This document shows, in pieces, positions 1 to 9,057 of a stretch of DNA of 56,765 bases (positions are counted from its first letter, which is position 1; the number at the start of each line of letters is the position of its first letter). Where the stretch lies: contig JBBDRW010000022.1 of assembly GCA_040905265.1 (NCBI GenBank), positions 1-56,765 on the forward strand. Direction: 5' to 3'. Both the position numbers and the translations under genes were made by a program. The notes under the pieces are model-generated. The model saw only the letters and a program-made list of their open reading frames with translations, was not told where the DNA came from and searched no databases. This DNA is from JBBDRW01 sp040905265. Lineage in GTDB: Bacteria; Bacteroidota; Rhodothermia; Balneolales; Balneolaceae.

Positions 1-2
1 TC

Positions 3-1871
3 CGAATATATGTGGCGGGGGAGATTCCCGTGACGTTTGCGGCCGTTGCCGCCCGTGATGAATTCCTTCTGCCGATTTTCATGAATCAGACGGCGGAAAC
101 GATTGAACAGGCCAGAAATCATCCCAGCATCATTTTGTGGACGCTGGCCAATGAAACCACCTACGGCTTCAATATCGGCAAGATGGCTGAATACGTATTC
201 AATGAAGATCCAAGTCTTCCTGTGCTGTTCAGCTGGTCGCAGACGGTGCCGGAGGATGTGCCTCTGCCGTATAATATTTACAGTTATCACTATCCGGATT
301 ACGACGATGATTTGGCTGAACGGGGTGTGTCGGTTTTCAATAACCCGGGAACGGAACGTGAAATTCCCCCCATGCCTGTACTGGCGGACGAGTTTGCGCA
401 CCCCGCCTCTTACAACTATGAGGAGATGCGACTGGATCCGAATGTCCGGAATTTCTGGGGGGAAACCATCAAAATTTTCTGGGAACGGATGGCAACAACC
501 CACGGCTCGCTGGGAGGTGCCATCTTCGCCGGTATCGACCACCCGAGAACGCTGACTGCCGAGTTTCCATGGGGATTACTGGACAAGTGGCGCAGAGCCA
601 AGCCCGAGTACTGGCTGACCAAAAAGGCGTACTCACCGGTACGTGTCGAAAAGGAACAGGTATACCTTGATGATACCGAAGCTTTGGCAGTACCTGTAAA
701 AAACTGGTTTGATCATACAAACCTGAATGAAACAACATTCACATGGTCGGTTGGAGAGAGTACCGAAACCACTCAGGGTCCGGATGTTCCACCGCATGGA
801 GCGGGTAATATACTGATCCCGTTTAATGGGCTGCAGCCAGGGGATATCATAAATCTTAAAATAAATCTCTCCCGGGATAACAGATTGATTGATGAATACA
901 ATATACCGGTAGACCCCGAACCTCATTCGCTGCCTTCACCGGAAGGACCGGCTCCTGAGGTTAGCGAAGATGCACAAAGTATTGTGATTGCAGGAGAAGA
1001 TTTTCAAATAACGTTTAATAAACAAAGCGGCCTGATTGCATCCGGCAGTTATAATGGGGTCGAACTGATAAAGGATGGACCTTATTTGCATATTATCGGT
1101 GCCGATTTAAGCGACTGGAAACATACCGGGCTATCAACATCGGTCGAGGGCAATGAAACGGTGGTAACCATCGACGGAACGTATCAGGCCAGACCTGAGA
1201 TACCGCGCGGTTTTGGCGAAGATGATGGGGCCAGAGAACCTGTTACTGTTGAAACCACTTTTGAGGTTCGGATTGATGGACAGGGATTGATAAATACCCG
1301 TTACCAGATTCATCAGTTCCCCCTGAAAGCTCCAGAGACCCGGCTTGTTCCCTGGAATAGAACCAATGCCGGGGGATATGAAGAAGTAGGAATACGTTTT
1401 CTGTTGGATGACAGTATTCATTCGTTAAGTTGGAAGCGAAACGGTCTGTGGTCCGCTTATCCGGAGGACCATATAGGCCGAAATGAAGGAGTTGCTCCCC
1501 GTACAACGGAAAACGAGAAACAAGTGGGCATTGAACCTGGTTGGCCGTGGAGTCTGGATGAAAAAGATTTTAATCTTTTTGGCCCTGACGACCCGGGAAA
1601 CCGGGGGACCAATGACTTCCGAAGCATGAAAGAGAATATCTATGAGGCAACGGCTTTAACTCCCGTAGGTGTCGGCGTCAAGGTTTTGTCTGATGGTGCC
1701 GAATCCGTTCGACTGGAATTAGCGGGAACGGATACAGCAACCGGTGTGTGGATGCATATCAACAATGAATGGAACTACAGGCATTTGGGACTTGGAAATT
1801 ATATGAAGCCTCCAATACTTATTGAGGATGGGTATAGTGATAACATCTATACTCGTTTTGTAGGACGGTAG
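3..1871 (+). CDS. Glycoside hydrolase family 2 (beta-galactosidase-like), 5' truncated by window edge
   Basis: The reading frame is open to the first base, so this is the C-terminal part of a larger protein. The start of the visible part matches the GH2 TIM barrel. NHPSIILWTLANE carries the acid/base Asn-Glu (Glu at bases 153-155), and PVLADEFAHP carries the likely nucleophile Glu (bases 390-392), as in LacZ CEYAHAMGN. A later KPEYWLTKKAYSPV stretch is the usual exit from the barrel, followed by about 400 residues of beta-rich domains typical of LacZ-type enzymes. The family hydrolyses beta-linked galactosides, glucuronides or mannosides; the sugar cannot be told from this fragment. It was probably exported, but the signal peptide lies outside the window. 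The stop is 3 bases before the next gene, a secreted lipoprotein, so the two look co-transcribed. The second half is AT-richer than the backbone to the right. Confidence 0.85.
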   Translation, partial: RIYVAGEIPVTFAAVAARDEFLLPIFMNQTAETIEQARNHPSIILWTLANETTYGFNIGKMAEYVFNEDPSLPVLFSWSQTVPEDVPLPYNIYSYHYPDYDDDLAERGVSVFNNPGTEREIPPMPVLADEFAHPASYNYEEMRLDPNVRNFWGETIKIFWERMATTHGSLGGAIFAGIDHPRTLTAEFPWGLLDKWRRAKPEYWLTKKAYSPVRVEKEQVYLDDTEALAVPVKNWFDHTNLNETTFTWSVGESTETTQGPDVPPHGAGNILIPFNGLQPGDIINLKINLSRDNRLIDEYNIPVDPEPHSLPSPEGPAPEVSEDAQSIVIAGEDFQITFNKQSGLIASGSYNGVELIKDGPYLHIIGADLSDWKHTGLSTSVEGNETVVTIDGTYQARPEIPRGFGEDDGAREPVTVETTFEVRIDGQGLINTRYQIHQFPLKAPETRLVPWNRTNAGGYEEVGIRFLLDDSIHSLSWKRNGLWSAYPEDHIGRNEGVAPRTTENEKQVGIEPGWPWSLDEKDFNLFGPDDPGNRGTNDFRSMKENIYEATALTPVGVGVKVLSDGAESVRLELAGTDTATGVWMHINNEWNYRHLGLGNYMKPPILIEDGYSDNIYTRFVGR

Positions 1872-1874
1872 AAC

Positions 1875-4800
1875 ATGCAGAAGAAATTAAGCCGTCATAT
1901 CTTCTCACATTATGTAGTGATGCTTGCCTTTTTTCTCGCATTAGCAGCGGGTTGTAATAGGGGGAACGATCAGAATAAACTATTCACGTTGCTTGATCCC
2001 TCACATACCAATATTCATTTCTCCAATGATCTGACGGAAACAGCACAAATTAATATTGCGGATTACTTGTATTTCTATGACGGTGGGGGAGTAGCGGTCG
2101 GAGATATTAATAATGATGGCCTGAAAGATCTCTTCTTTGCATCCAATCAGTCTGAGGATCAATTGTATTTGAACAAGGGTGATTTTGTTTTTGAGGATAT
2201 TTCAGAAAAAGCCGGACTCGATCAGGATACGGCATGGTCCACCGGTGTAGCGATGGCTGATGTGAATGGGGATGGATACCTTGACATTTACGTTAGCCAG
2301 TTGGGTGAATACAAGACTGTTCGTGGCAGAAACAGGTTGTACATTAATAATGGGGGAGACGGGTTGTCCTTCACTGAAAAGGCTGAGGAATATGGTTTAG
2401 ACCATGTGGGATTTGGTACCCAGGCGAGCTTTTTTGATTATGATAACGATGGCGACCTCGATGTGTATTTATTGAACCACAGCGATCACAATGTACAAAA
2501 TTTTGATTCCGCTTCCGTTCGGTTAACGCACGACCCAATGGCAGGAGACAAATTGTTGAGAAACGATTCGGACAATGGAAACATAAAATTTACAAATGTT
2601 ACCCGTGAAGCCGGTATCTACAGCAGCTCCATAGGGTATGGATTGGGGGTGGCCGTATCAGATCTAAACCAGGATGGGTGTCCGGACATCTATATCGCCA
2701 ACGATTTCCATGAAAACGACTATTTGTATATCAACAATTGTGACGGAACATTTACGGAAAGGCTGGAAGAGATGATTACGCACACCAGTTTGTCCTCTAT
2801 GGGCAATGACATTGCAGACTTTAACAATGACGGGCTGCCTGATATAGTGGTTGTGGATATGCTTCCTGAAAAAGAGGAGATATTGAAAAGATCTGTTACA
2901 GAAGAACCTCAAGCTTACAATAAGAGGCTTGAGGTTGGATATGGCCGCCAACTCGCCAGGAACACCCTGCAACTGAATTTGGGGAATGGGCATTTTAGTG
3001 AAATTGCTCTTTTGGCCGATATGTATGCCACAGACTGGAGCTGGAGCCCGCTTTTTTGCGATCTGGACAACGATGGAAGGAAAGATCTTTTTGTGACCAA
3101 TGGTATTGTGAAAAGGCCCAATGACCTTGATTTTTTGAGATATAAATGGCAATTGATAAGAGAAAACACTTCAGGGAGATCCCGGCAGGAAGTAGATGCC
3201 TTCATCTCAAAAAGGGATTCGTTAAATCTTCTGTTTCTCGATAAAATGCCGACTGACAGAATATCGAATAAAGCATATCAAAATATTGATAACCTGGCTT
3301 TTGCGGATAAGACAGTCGATTGGGGGCTGGAATATCCCTTCTTTTCTAACGGGGCCGTATATGCTGATCTGGATAATGATGGAGACCTCGATCTTGTTTT
3401 GAATAATATAAACGAAAAAGCTGCTGTTTACCGGAACAACGCGGATACGCTTTTATCGAATCATTATCTCCGCATCCGGCTCATTGGTGATGCAAAGAAT
3501 TTGTCGGGAATAGGCGCCAAAGTGACCATTCAAACAAAAGAGGGATTGCGGTTTTTGGAGCAGTCACCCGTCAGGGGATTCCAGTCATCCGTAGACCCGG
3601 ATCTTCATTTCGGACTGGGCAAAAACAGGTCGGTTGATACCGTTCAGGTTATATGGCCGGACGGCAGATACCAGGTTCTGACAGATATTGAATCAAATCA
3701 ATTACTTAATATCTATCAGAAAGATGCAGCCGGCCAATACGATTACAAAACATCTGATTTCGGTTCACCAATGTTAACGGATGTTAGTGAAGAGATAGAT
3801 CTGAATTTTCAGCACCAGGAAAACGAGTATGACGATTTTGAATGGCAGCCCTTACTTCCCCATAAATTATCCACCCAGGGCCCCAAACTTGCTGTAGGTG
3901 ATGTAAACGGGGATGGTTTCGATGATTTTTACATAGGTGGAGCTGTAAACCAACCGGGCCATCTGTTTATTCAGTCCGCATCCGGGGAATTTTCAATCAA
4001 GCCTCAGGCCGATTTTCTCAAAGACCGTCAGTCTGAGGATGTTGATGCAGTCTTTGTTGACATTGACGGCGATGATGATCGGGATCTCTACGTCGTAAGC
4101 GGAGGGAATGAATGGCAGCATGGAAGAGAAGCTTTGAAGGACCGGTTATATATCAACGACGGAAATGGAAATTTTACAAAGTCAACGGACTTGCTTCCAG
4201 ATGACTTTTATGCAAACGGTTCAAGTGTGGCTGTGGGGGATATCAACGGGAACGGCGATATGGATCTGTTTGTCGGAACGCGCTCTGTCATTAGCAGGTA
4301 TGGGCTGAACCCGAGAAACTATCTGCTTCAAAATAACGGGAACGGCGTTCTGACAGATGTAACAGACGAAATGATATCCGATTTGCCTCGCGGAATGGTC
4401 ACGGACGCCATCTGGACCGACATCAACAATGACGGGGCCCTGGATCTGGTGATTGTAGGAGAATGGATGCCGGTTATGATTTTTATAAACTCCGGGGATA
4501 AATTTGTAAACATTACTGATGAAGCAGGCCTGGGGAAGACACATGGTTGGTGGAATACCGTAGAGGCGGCAGATATTGACAACGATGGGGACATTGACCT
4601 GATCGCTGGAAACCTTGGGTTAAATTCCAAAATAAAGGCCTCCGATCAGGAACCGGCAACTCTGTTTGTCAGGGATTTTAACGAGGATGGAATACTGGAA
4701 CAGATATTGAGTTTTTACAAAGATCATGTCAGCACACCCTTTATCAACAGGGACGAATTAATCAATCAAATACCAGGTTTGGCAGCAAAATTCCCCACTT

Positions 4801-5276
4801 ACAAATCTTACTCCCAGGTAAGAAGGGCAGAGGATATATTTGGCAAAAAACCATTGGAGCGAGCCCTAAAACAAACAGCATATACATTCAGTAGCACCGT
4901 TTTTGAAAACCTTGGAGATCAGTCGTTCAACATACATACGCTGCCTGTTGAAGCAAATTTTGCCCCAATCTACTCAATCCTTGCCGATGATGTGGATGGG
5001 GATGGAAACATTGATTTACTAGTCGGGGGCAATTTGACCGAGGCCTCCATTCGTCGGGGATTATACAATGCGAGCTATGGATTACTGTTGAAAGGCGATG
5101 GGCAGGGAGGATTCAACCCCGTATCATCAAATAAAAGCGGGATTTTCGTAAAAGGACAAATCAGGGACATTAAAAAGATCAAGCGACCTGAAGGCCGGGA
5201 CATTTATTTAATAGCCAGAAACAGTGATAAAATTGTGTTTATAGGGTATGATGGGGAGAGTATGAAGTTTGAATAA
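1875..5276 (+). CDS. CRTAC1-like VCBS/FG-GAP repeat lipoprotein with ASPIC/UnbV domain
   Basis: This is a surface or outer-membrane lipoprotein of 1133 residues. The N-terminus has a hydrophobic segment ending in LAAGC (Cys27), a lipobox. It then has many FG-GAP/VCBS repeats with calcium-loop motifs such as DINNDG, DVNGDG and DYDNDG, which are expected to fold as seven-bladed beta-propellers. Around residues 530-617 lies an ASPIC/UnbV domain (GIGAKVTIQ, EQSPVRGFQSS, LHFGLG, VDTVQVIWPDG), the arrangement of CRTAC1-type proteins. A second propeller block follows. Such proteins are common beside polysaccharide-utilisation genes in Bacteroidota and probably bind ligands or glycans; a precise role is unknown. 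It follows the GH2 gene by 3 bases. The gene is AT-rich compared with genes after 5.48 kb, suggesting a different origin. Confidence 0.85.
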   Translation: MQKKLSRHIFSHYVVMLAFFLALAAGCNRGNDQNKLFTLLDPSHTNIHFSNDLTETAQINIADYLYFYDGGGVAVGDINNDGLKDLFFASNQSEDQLYLNKGDFVFEDISEKAGLDQDTAWSTGVAMADVNGDGYLDIYVSQLGEYKTVRGRNRLYINNGGDGLSFTEKAEEYGLDHVGFGTQASFFDYDNDGDLDVYLLNHSDHNVQNFDSASVRLTHDPMAGDKLLRNDSDNGNIKFTNVTREAGIYSSSIGYGLGVAVSDLNQDGCPDIYIANDFHENDYLYINNCDGTFTERLEEMITHTSLSSMGNDIADFNNDGLPDIVVVDMLPEKEEILKRSVTEEPQAYNKRLEVGYGRQLARNTLQLNLGNGHFSEIALLADMYATDWSWSPLFCDLDNDGRKDLFVTNGIVKRPNDLDFLRYKWQLIRENTSGRSRQEVDAFISKRDSLNLLFLDKMPTDRISNKAYQNIDNLAFADKTVDWGLEYPFFSNGAVYADLDNDGDLDLVLNNINEKAAVYRNNADTLLSNHYLRIRLIGDAKNLSGIGAKVTIQTKEGLRFLEQSPVRGFQSSVDPDLHFGLGKNRSVDTVQVIWPDGRYQVLTDIESNQLLNIYQKDAAGQYDYKTSDFGSPMLTDVSEEIDLNFQHQENEYDDFEWQPLLPHKLSTQGPKLAVGDVNGDGFDDFYIGGAVNQPGHLFIQSASGEFSIKPQADFLKDRQSEDVDAVFVDIDGDDDRDLYVVSGGNEWQHGREALKDRLYINDGNGNFTKSTDLLPDDFYANGSSVAVGDINGNGDMDLFVGTRSVISRYGLNPRNYLLQNNGNGVLTDVTDEMISDLPRGMVTDAIWTDINNDGALDLVIVGEWMPVMIFINSGDKFVNITDEAGLGKTHGWWNTVEAADIDNDGDIDLIAGNLGLNSKIKASDQEPATLFVRDFNEDGILEQILSFYKDHVSTPFINRDELINQIPGLAAKFPTYKSYSQVRRAEDIFGKKPLERALKQTAYTFSSTVFENLGDQSFNIHTLPVEANFAPIYSILADDVDGDGNIDLLVGGNLTEASIRRGLYNASYGLLLKGDGQGGFNPVSSNKSGIFVKGQIRDIKKIKRPEGRDIYLIARNSDKIVFIGYDGESMKFE

Positions 5277-5430
5277 TTCTAAATTGAAAATTTGTTATGA
5301 CAATTGTTTTCCAACTGCTGAATAAAAATATTGCCCCCCTTTTTGTTTACTGGTCATCCAAGAAAAAGTCGGGGACGATTGGTGATATAATTGCATGGCC
5401 CCACAGCGTTATAAATGGAAAAGAAATTGA

Positions 5431-5835
5431 TTTGTCCATCGTACAAAATTTGGAATCAGATATTGCAATGAAGCTTTTTGCGACATGCTTCGCCACCTCG
5501 GCTTTACCAGGGAGCAGATCCAGGACGCGAATGACTATGTCTGCGGAACCATGACCGTGGAAGGAGCGCCCCATCTGAAAGAGGAGCGCCTGGCTGATGC
5601 AGTCGCCCGCCAGGACAAGGAAAAGGCGAAAAAACCGGCTGACACACCGGCCGCTGCATCCACGAGTGCCGTGGCACAGGCGGAAGAGGATACCGACTTT
5701 GAAACGGACTATGACCGGGCCAAACAGCTCGGCTACACAGGCGACTCCTGCCCCGAATGCGGGAGCATGACGATGATCCGTAACGGCACCTGCCTCAAGT
5801 GTATCACCTGCGGATCGACGACCGGTTGTTCCTGA
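5431..5835 (+). pseudogene. nrdJ: Remnant of B12-dependent ribonucleotide reductase (3' end of nrdJ, internally deleted)
   Basis: The frame is open from 5431; a Met codon lies at 5485. It contains two recognisable class II reductase pieces. The first, LRHLGFTREQIQDAND with VCGTMTVEGAPHLKEE, belongs well inside the normal protein. The second, GYTGDSCPECGSMTMIRNGT followed by CLKC, CITCG and TTGCS, is the extreme C-terminal zinc-ribbon/redox tail. They are joined by a linker of about 55 residues rich in Ala, Lys and Glu, whereas several hundred residues normally separate them. The whole catalytic barrel with active-site Cys and B12 contacts is missing upstream. Upstream of about 5475 the DNA turns AT-rich and no longer resembles nrdJ. 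I read it as a broken gene left by a rearrangement. A short expressed zinc-ribbon protein cannot be excluded because the frame is intact. Confidence 0.72.
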
Positions 5836-5869
5836 TTTTCGGGGCAATAAGATAAGGTTGGCTTGTCGC

Positions 5870-6460
5870 TTACCCGGCCAGAGCTTTTCCGATCAGCCGC
5901 TCGGCATTCGGAGAGATCTCAATGGTTTGAGCCATCTTACGCCCCTGTTCGGACATCTTGGCCCAGGTCTTCTGCAGAATGGAGACCAGCTTTTCGTCGT
6001 TATGCTCTCTGGCGAATTCGTCAAAGTAGTAGTCGAGAAAGACCAGGCAGATCACATCCTCCAGGAGCTGTACCTCCGGGTCGGTTTTGATCCCCTTTTT
6101 CATCACCAGCTTGCGGACCCGTTCGATCGCCTTATCGTCATAACCGGCTTCCCGGAGGATCTCTTCGGTCCGGCCGGCGTGGTATTCCATGAGCTTGTTT
6201 CGCCACTGCTTATAGCCGCGCCGGTCCATCGGATACTCTTCGCGCGGGATCACCCACCGTTCGATATGCTGGGCCCTGGCCGCAAGCCGGAGTTCCTCCG
6301 CCGCATCGGGGGCCATCCGTTTCAGCCATTCGGTCATCCGTTCGGAGTAGAGGAGCTCTTTGGCGATCTCTCTGCCATCAGCTTTCTCCCGGTTCGGATC
6401 TTTCCGGTTCGCCTCATCAATGGCAGTGACTGCTTCTTCAAATCGCTTAGACTGTTTCAT
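5870..6460 (-). CDS. DUF4202 domain-containing protein
   Basis: This is a soluble protein of 196 residues covering the whole DUF4202 family length. The typical opening RFEEAVTAIDEANRKDP and the central YKQWRNKLMEYHAG region are present, and the charged His/Asp/Glu-rich helices recall HD-type all-alpha metal enzymes. No signal peptide or membrane segment is seen. The biochemical role of the family is not established; in other bacteria it can sit near sulfur or nitrogen assimilation genes, but nothing here supports that. It lies 38 bases downstream of the M23 peptidase on the same strand and may be co-transcribed with it. Confidence is for the family, not for a function. Confidence 0.8.
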   Translation of the reverse strand: MKQSKRFEEAVTAIDEANRKDPNREKADGREIAKELLYSERMTEWLKRMAPDAAEELRLAARAQHIERWVIPREEYPMDRRGYKQWRNKLMEYHAGRTEEILREAGYDDKAIERVRKLVMKKGIKTDPEVQLLEDVICLVFLDYYFDEFAREHNDEKLVSILQKTWAKMSEQGRKMAQTIEISPNAERLIGKALAG

Positions 6461-6497
6461 ACCTCTCCGTTCATCAAATCAATCGGCCATTAACGGA

Positions 6498-7475
6498 TCA
6501 ATCCATCGACTGCGGGTTGGCAGACGCGATCTCCTGGTACATCATATACTCTTCCGGAGTCGTATTGCCGAAGATGTAGCGGATCGGGTCGACCGGATGC
6601 CCGTCCAGATGCACTTCGTAGTGGAGGTGAGGGCCCTGAACCATGCCTGTTTGGCCGCTGTATCCGATCAGGTCTCCACGCTTGACCTGGGTACCTGCCC
6701 GGATCCCGTCGGCGAAGCCGGACAGGTGTGCATAGAGGGTTTCATACCCGAATCCGTGGTCGAGAGTAACCATCAAACCAAACGTGCCTTTCCGGGCGGC
6801 AAAGCTGACCCTGGCATCTCCGGTAGCATAGACAGGGGTGCCGACGTCAGATCGAAAATCGATCCCTTCGTGCATTCGCCGATGTCTCAAAACGGGATGA
6901 ATTCTCATGCCATAGGTACTCAGGACGATTCCGTTCACCGGTTTGATCGCCGGTATATTGCTCAGGCGGTCCCGGTTTTCGTTGTAGTACCCTTTGATCT
7001 CTTCAAAAGAGACTTTTTGAATGCTGATGTTGCGTTCCAGTGAATTGAGTTTCTCGGCAGTCCAGCGAAGAATCTCCGAGGTCTCCTCACTATAGATATC
7101 AAAATCGGAATAGGGATCTCTTCCTCCGACACCCTGAAGGCGCTCCTGAAGCGGGAGCGGGTCCAATCCGAGTACGGATCGGTACATTTCATTATCTACA
7201 GTGGCAATTTCGGTGATTTGGGACTCCAGATCCGTAATCGTGCTTCGGGTTTTTTCAAATTGTTCGACAAGCGCCCGGTTTTCCGCTTTCAGCGCAAGCT
7301 CTGCCGGCGTTCCGACATAGTGAGAGAAGATGGTGATGAACATTCCTGCAAGGACGACACCGTTCAGAATCCACAGACAGGCTGTGAAGATCATGATATC
7401 TGATTTGCTATGCTTGACGGGGATGAATTCACAATTCCCCTCGTCATAGAAGAAATAGTTTTTCAGAGACGGCAT
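6498..7475 (-). CDS. M23 family metallopeptidase, membrane-anchored
   Basis: This is a cell-wall endopeptidase of the LytM/M23 type, 325 residues. One transmembrane segment lies near residues 28-50 (IFTACLWILNGVVLAGMFI), so the rest is periplasmic. A coiled-coil-like stretch (residues about 65-100) precedes the M23 domain (about 195-310). The zinc site is visible: HEGIDF gives His and Asp, and GPHLHYEVHLDG gives the HxH motif. The family cleaves peptide crosslinks in peptidoglycan during growth or division, or acts as a regulator of amidases. All catalytic residues are present, so it should be active. It is upstream of the DUF4202 gene and separated from hprK by 193 bases of spacer with no recognisable gene. 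Confidence 0.9.
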   Translation of the reverse strand: MPSLKNYFFYDEGNCEFIPVKHSKSDIMIFTACLWILNGVVLAGMFITIFSHYVGTPAELALKAENRALVEQFEKTRSTITDLESQITEIATVDNEMYRSVLGLDPLPLQERLQGVGGRDPYSDFDIYSEETSEILRWTAEKLNSLERNISIQKVSFEEIKGYYNENRDRLSNIPAIKPVNGIVLSTYGMRIHPVLRHRRMHEGIDFRSDVGTPVYATGDARVSFAARKGTFGLMVTLDHGFGYETLYAHLSGFADGIRAGTQVKRGDLIGYSGQTGMVQGPHLHYEVHLDGHPVDPIRYIFGNTTPEEYMMYQEIASANPQSMD

Positions 7476-7668
7476 TCGGTAGAGAGTGTTAAGGTGTAGT
7501 GGTCAGTCGGCCCATATATGCAGGGTTAATCGATTTCTTACCACGGCACGCCGGGCCTTTCTTCAGGCCGGAACACAACAGCGGCACTCCGCGACAGGGC
7601 AGGCAAACAAGCAACGTTTCTGCCGCATATAATCTCGGTGATTCTGAAGAGACTCACAAGTCAATGTT

Positions 7669-8697
7669 TCATTCAAAATCACCTTCAAAGTACTCGACGG
7701 CTCTTCTCGGCATGTCAGAATTCTCTTTCTTGTGCGCGATGTGTCGTTTTACTTTTTCCTGGAACGCTTTTGCCGCATCGTATCCATAGTTTTCAAGCAG
7801 GTAGTTCATCGCAATCACTTCGGCAATTACCGTAATATTTTTTCCCGGAGTGATCGGCAGATGAATTAACGGAATGTTGGTTTTGAGAATTTGAACTGAC
7901 TCATGGTCGAGCCCTGTACGGTCAACATTCTTGCTGTCTTCCCAAAGGTGAAGATTCATCACGACCTCAAGCCGTTTCTGATACCGGATGGACCGGATAC
8001 CGAACATCGACATAATATTGATAATGCCCAGCCCGCGGATCTCCATAAAATGTTCATTCATGTCGGTCGCGGATGCAATCAGGACCGTGCTCTTTTTGGA
8101 GAGCATAACGACATCGTCAGCTACAAGGCGGTGCCCCCGTTCAACCAGATCTAATGCGACTTCACTCTTGCCGATCCCCGACTTTCCGGCGATCAGTATG
8201 CCGATTCCATAGACGTCGACCATCGTTCCGTGCACCATGGTCTGCACTGCGAATTGATCCTCCAGAAAATCCCGGAGTATATACATGAAGAGTGTTGTCT
8301 CTTCGTTGGTGCTAAAGACCGGGATACCGGCATGATTGGCCATTTCTAGCAGGTAAGTGGGGAGTTTGTTGTTGTCTGTCAGAAAAATGACCGGGATATC
8401 GAACTGAACAAGATTGCCAAAGGCTCTCTTCTGATCATCTTCGGAGAGATCCTCCAGATATTTTGTCTCGGTATTACCAATGATCTGAATCCTCTGGTAT
8501 GAAAACAGTTTGATATACCCGGCCAGTGCCAGCCCCGGCCTGTGGAGGTCCGCTTCTGTGACCTGTTTGTGTTTGCACTGCGATTCGGCGGTACACGCTT
8601 CCAGCTTGATCTTTACCTTGCTTTGAAGTTTTTCAATCAGATAGGAGACTGTAATGTTCTCCTTTTTTGGAATCGGTTCATTCTCACCAAATGGCAT
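7669..8697 (-). CDS. hprK: HPr kinase/phosphorylase
   Basis: This is a bifunctional serine kinase/phosphorylase of HPr-like phosphocarrier proteins. The N-terminal domain covers about residues 10-140. The kinase domain has His156 in VHGTMVDVYG, the P-loop GKSGIGKS at 171-178, ERGHRLVADD, and the HprK signature MEIRGLGIINI near 222-232. Length (342) is slightly above the usual 310-330. It is the last gene of xerC-hpf-hprK, 42 bases after hpf. In Gram-negative bacteria HprK belongs to a regulatory PTS rather than sugar uptake; a ptsN gene lies at 19.8 kb in this window, while HPr and enzyme I are not visible. The link to PtsN is inference. Confidence 0.95.
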   Translation of the reverse strand: MPFGENEPIPKKENITVSYLIEKLQSKVKIKLEACTAESQCKHKQVTEADLHRPGLALAGYIKLFSYQRIQIIGNTETKYLEDLSEDDQKRAFGNLVQFDIPVIFLTDNNKLPTYLLEMANHAGIPVFSTNEETTLFMYILRDFLEDQFAVQTMVHGTMVDVYGIGILIAGKSGIGKSEVALDLVERGHRLVADDVVMLSKKSTVLIASATDMNEHFMEIRGLGIINIMSMFGIRSIRYQKRLEVVMNLHLWEDSKNVDRTGLDHESVQILKTNIPLIHLPITPGKNITVIAEVIAMNYLLENYGYDAAKAFQEKVKRHIAHKKENSDMPRRAVEYFEGDFE

Positions 8698-8739
8698 ATC
8701 GGCGGGGTTGGTTATTTGTGCAGTTTCAGGTGCTTTATT

Positions 8740-9039
8740 TCAATGGTGTTCAAAATGTTTGGTCTTGTATTTGCGTATCTGACGGATTGCCGTATCGACT
8801 ACGCTGTTGATCGCCTGCTCATAGGTTGACCCGGTCTCGGAGGAGTGGATCAGTTTCTTCGGAACCTTGATATTGAGTTCCGCCTTGCACGGGTTGTCAT
8901 GATCCGGGCTGGGCTCCAGAACCACGTCACATGCAATGATGCCGTCAAAGAACTGATGAAGCTTTTCGATTGAATCCATGCTGTACTGTTGGAGATCTCT
9001 GTTGGGTTCAAAATGTCTTGCGGCAAATGTGGTTTTCAT
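8740..9039 (-). CDS. hpf: Ribosome hibernation-promoting factor, short form (HPF/YfiA)
   Basis: This is a small basic ribosome-binding protein that stabilises inactive ribosomes in stationary phase or stress. It has 99 residues from the ATG at 9039. That start is preferred to a GTG 9 bases upstream because AGGAG lies 8 bases before the ATG and abuts the GTG. The sequence fits the beta-alpha-beta-beta-beta-alpha fold of the S30AE family (KTTFAARHFEPN, AELNIKVPKK, YEQAINSVVDTAIRQIRKYK). It lacks the C-terminal domain of long HPF, so it resembles the short form that needs a partner for ribosome dimerisation. It sits between xerC and hprK in one operon. Confidence 0.88.
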   Translation of the reverse strand: MKTTFAARHFEPNRDLQQYSMDSIEKLHQFFDGIIACDVVLEPSPDHDNPCKAELNIKVPKKLIHSSETGSTYEQAINSVVDTAIRQIRKYKTKHFEHH

Positions 9040-9057
9040 AGAAATCACTCCTGTTGA

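Noticed and set aside
5297..5554. Open frame between the lipoprotein gene and the nrdJ remnant
   Set aside because: It runs out of frame into nrdJ sequence, and its composition matches spacer; no family similarity.
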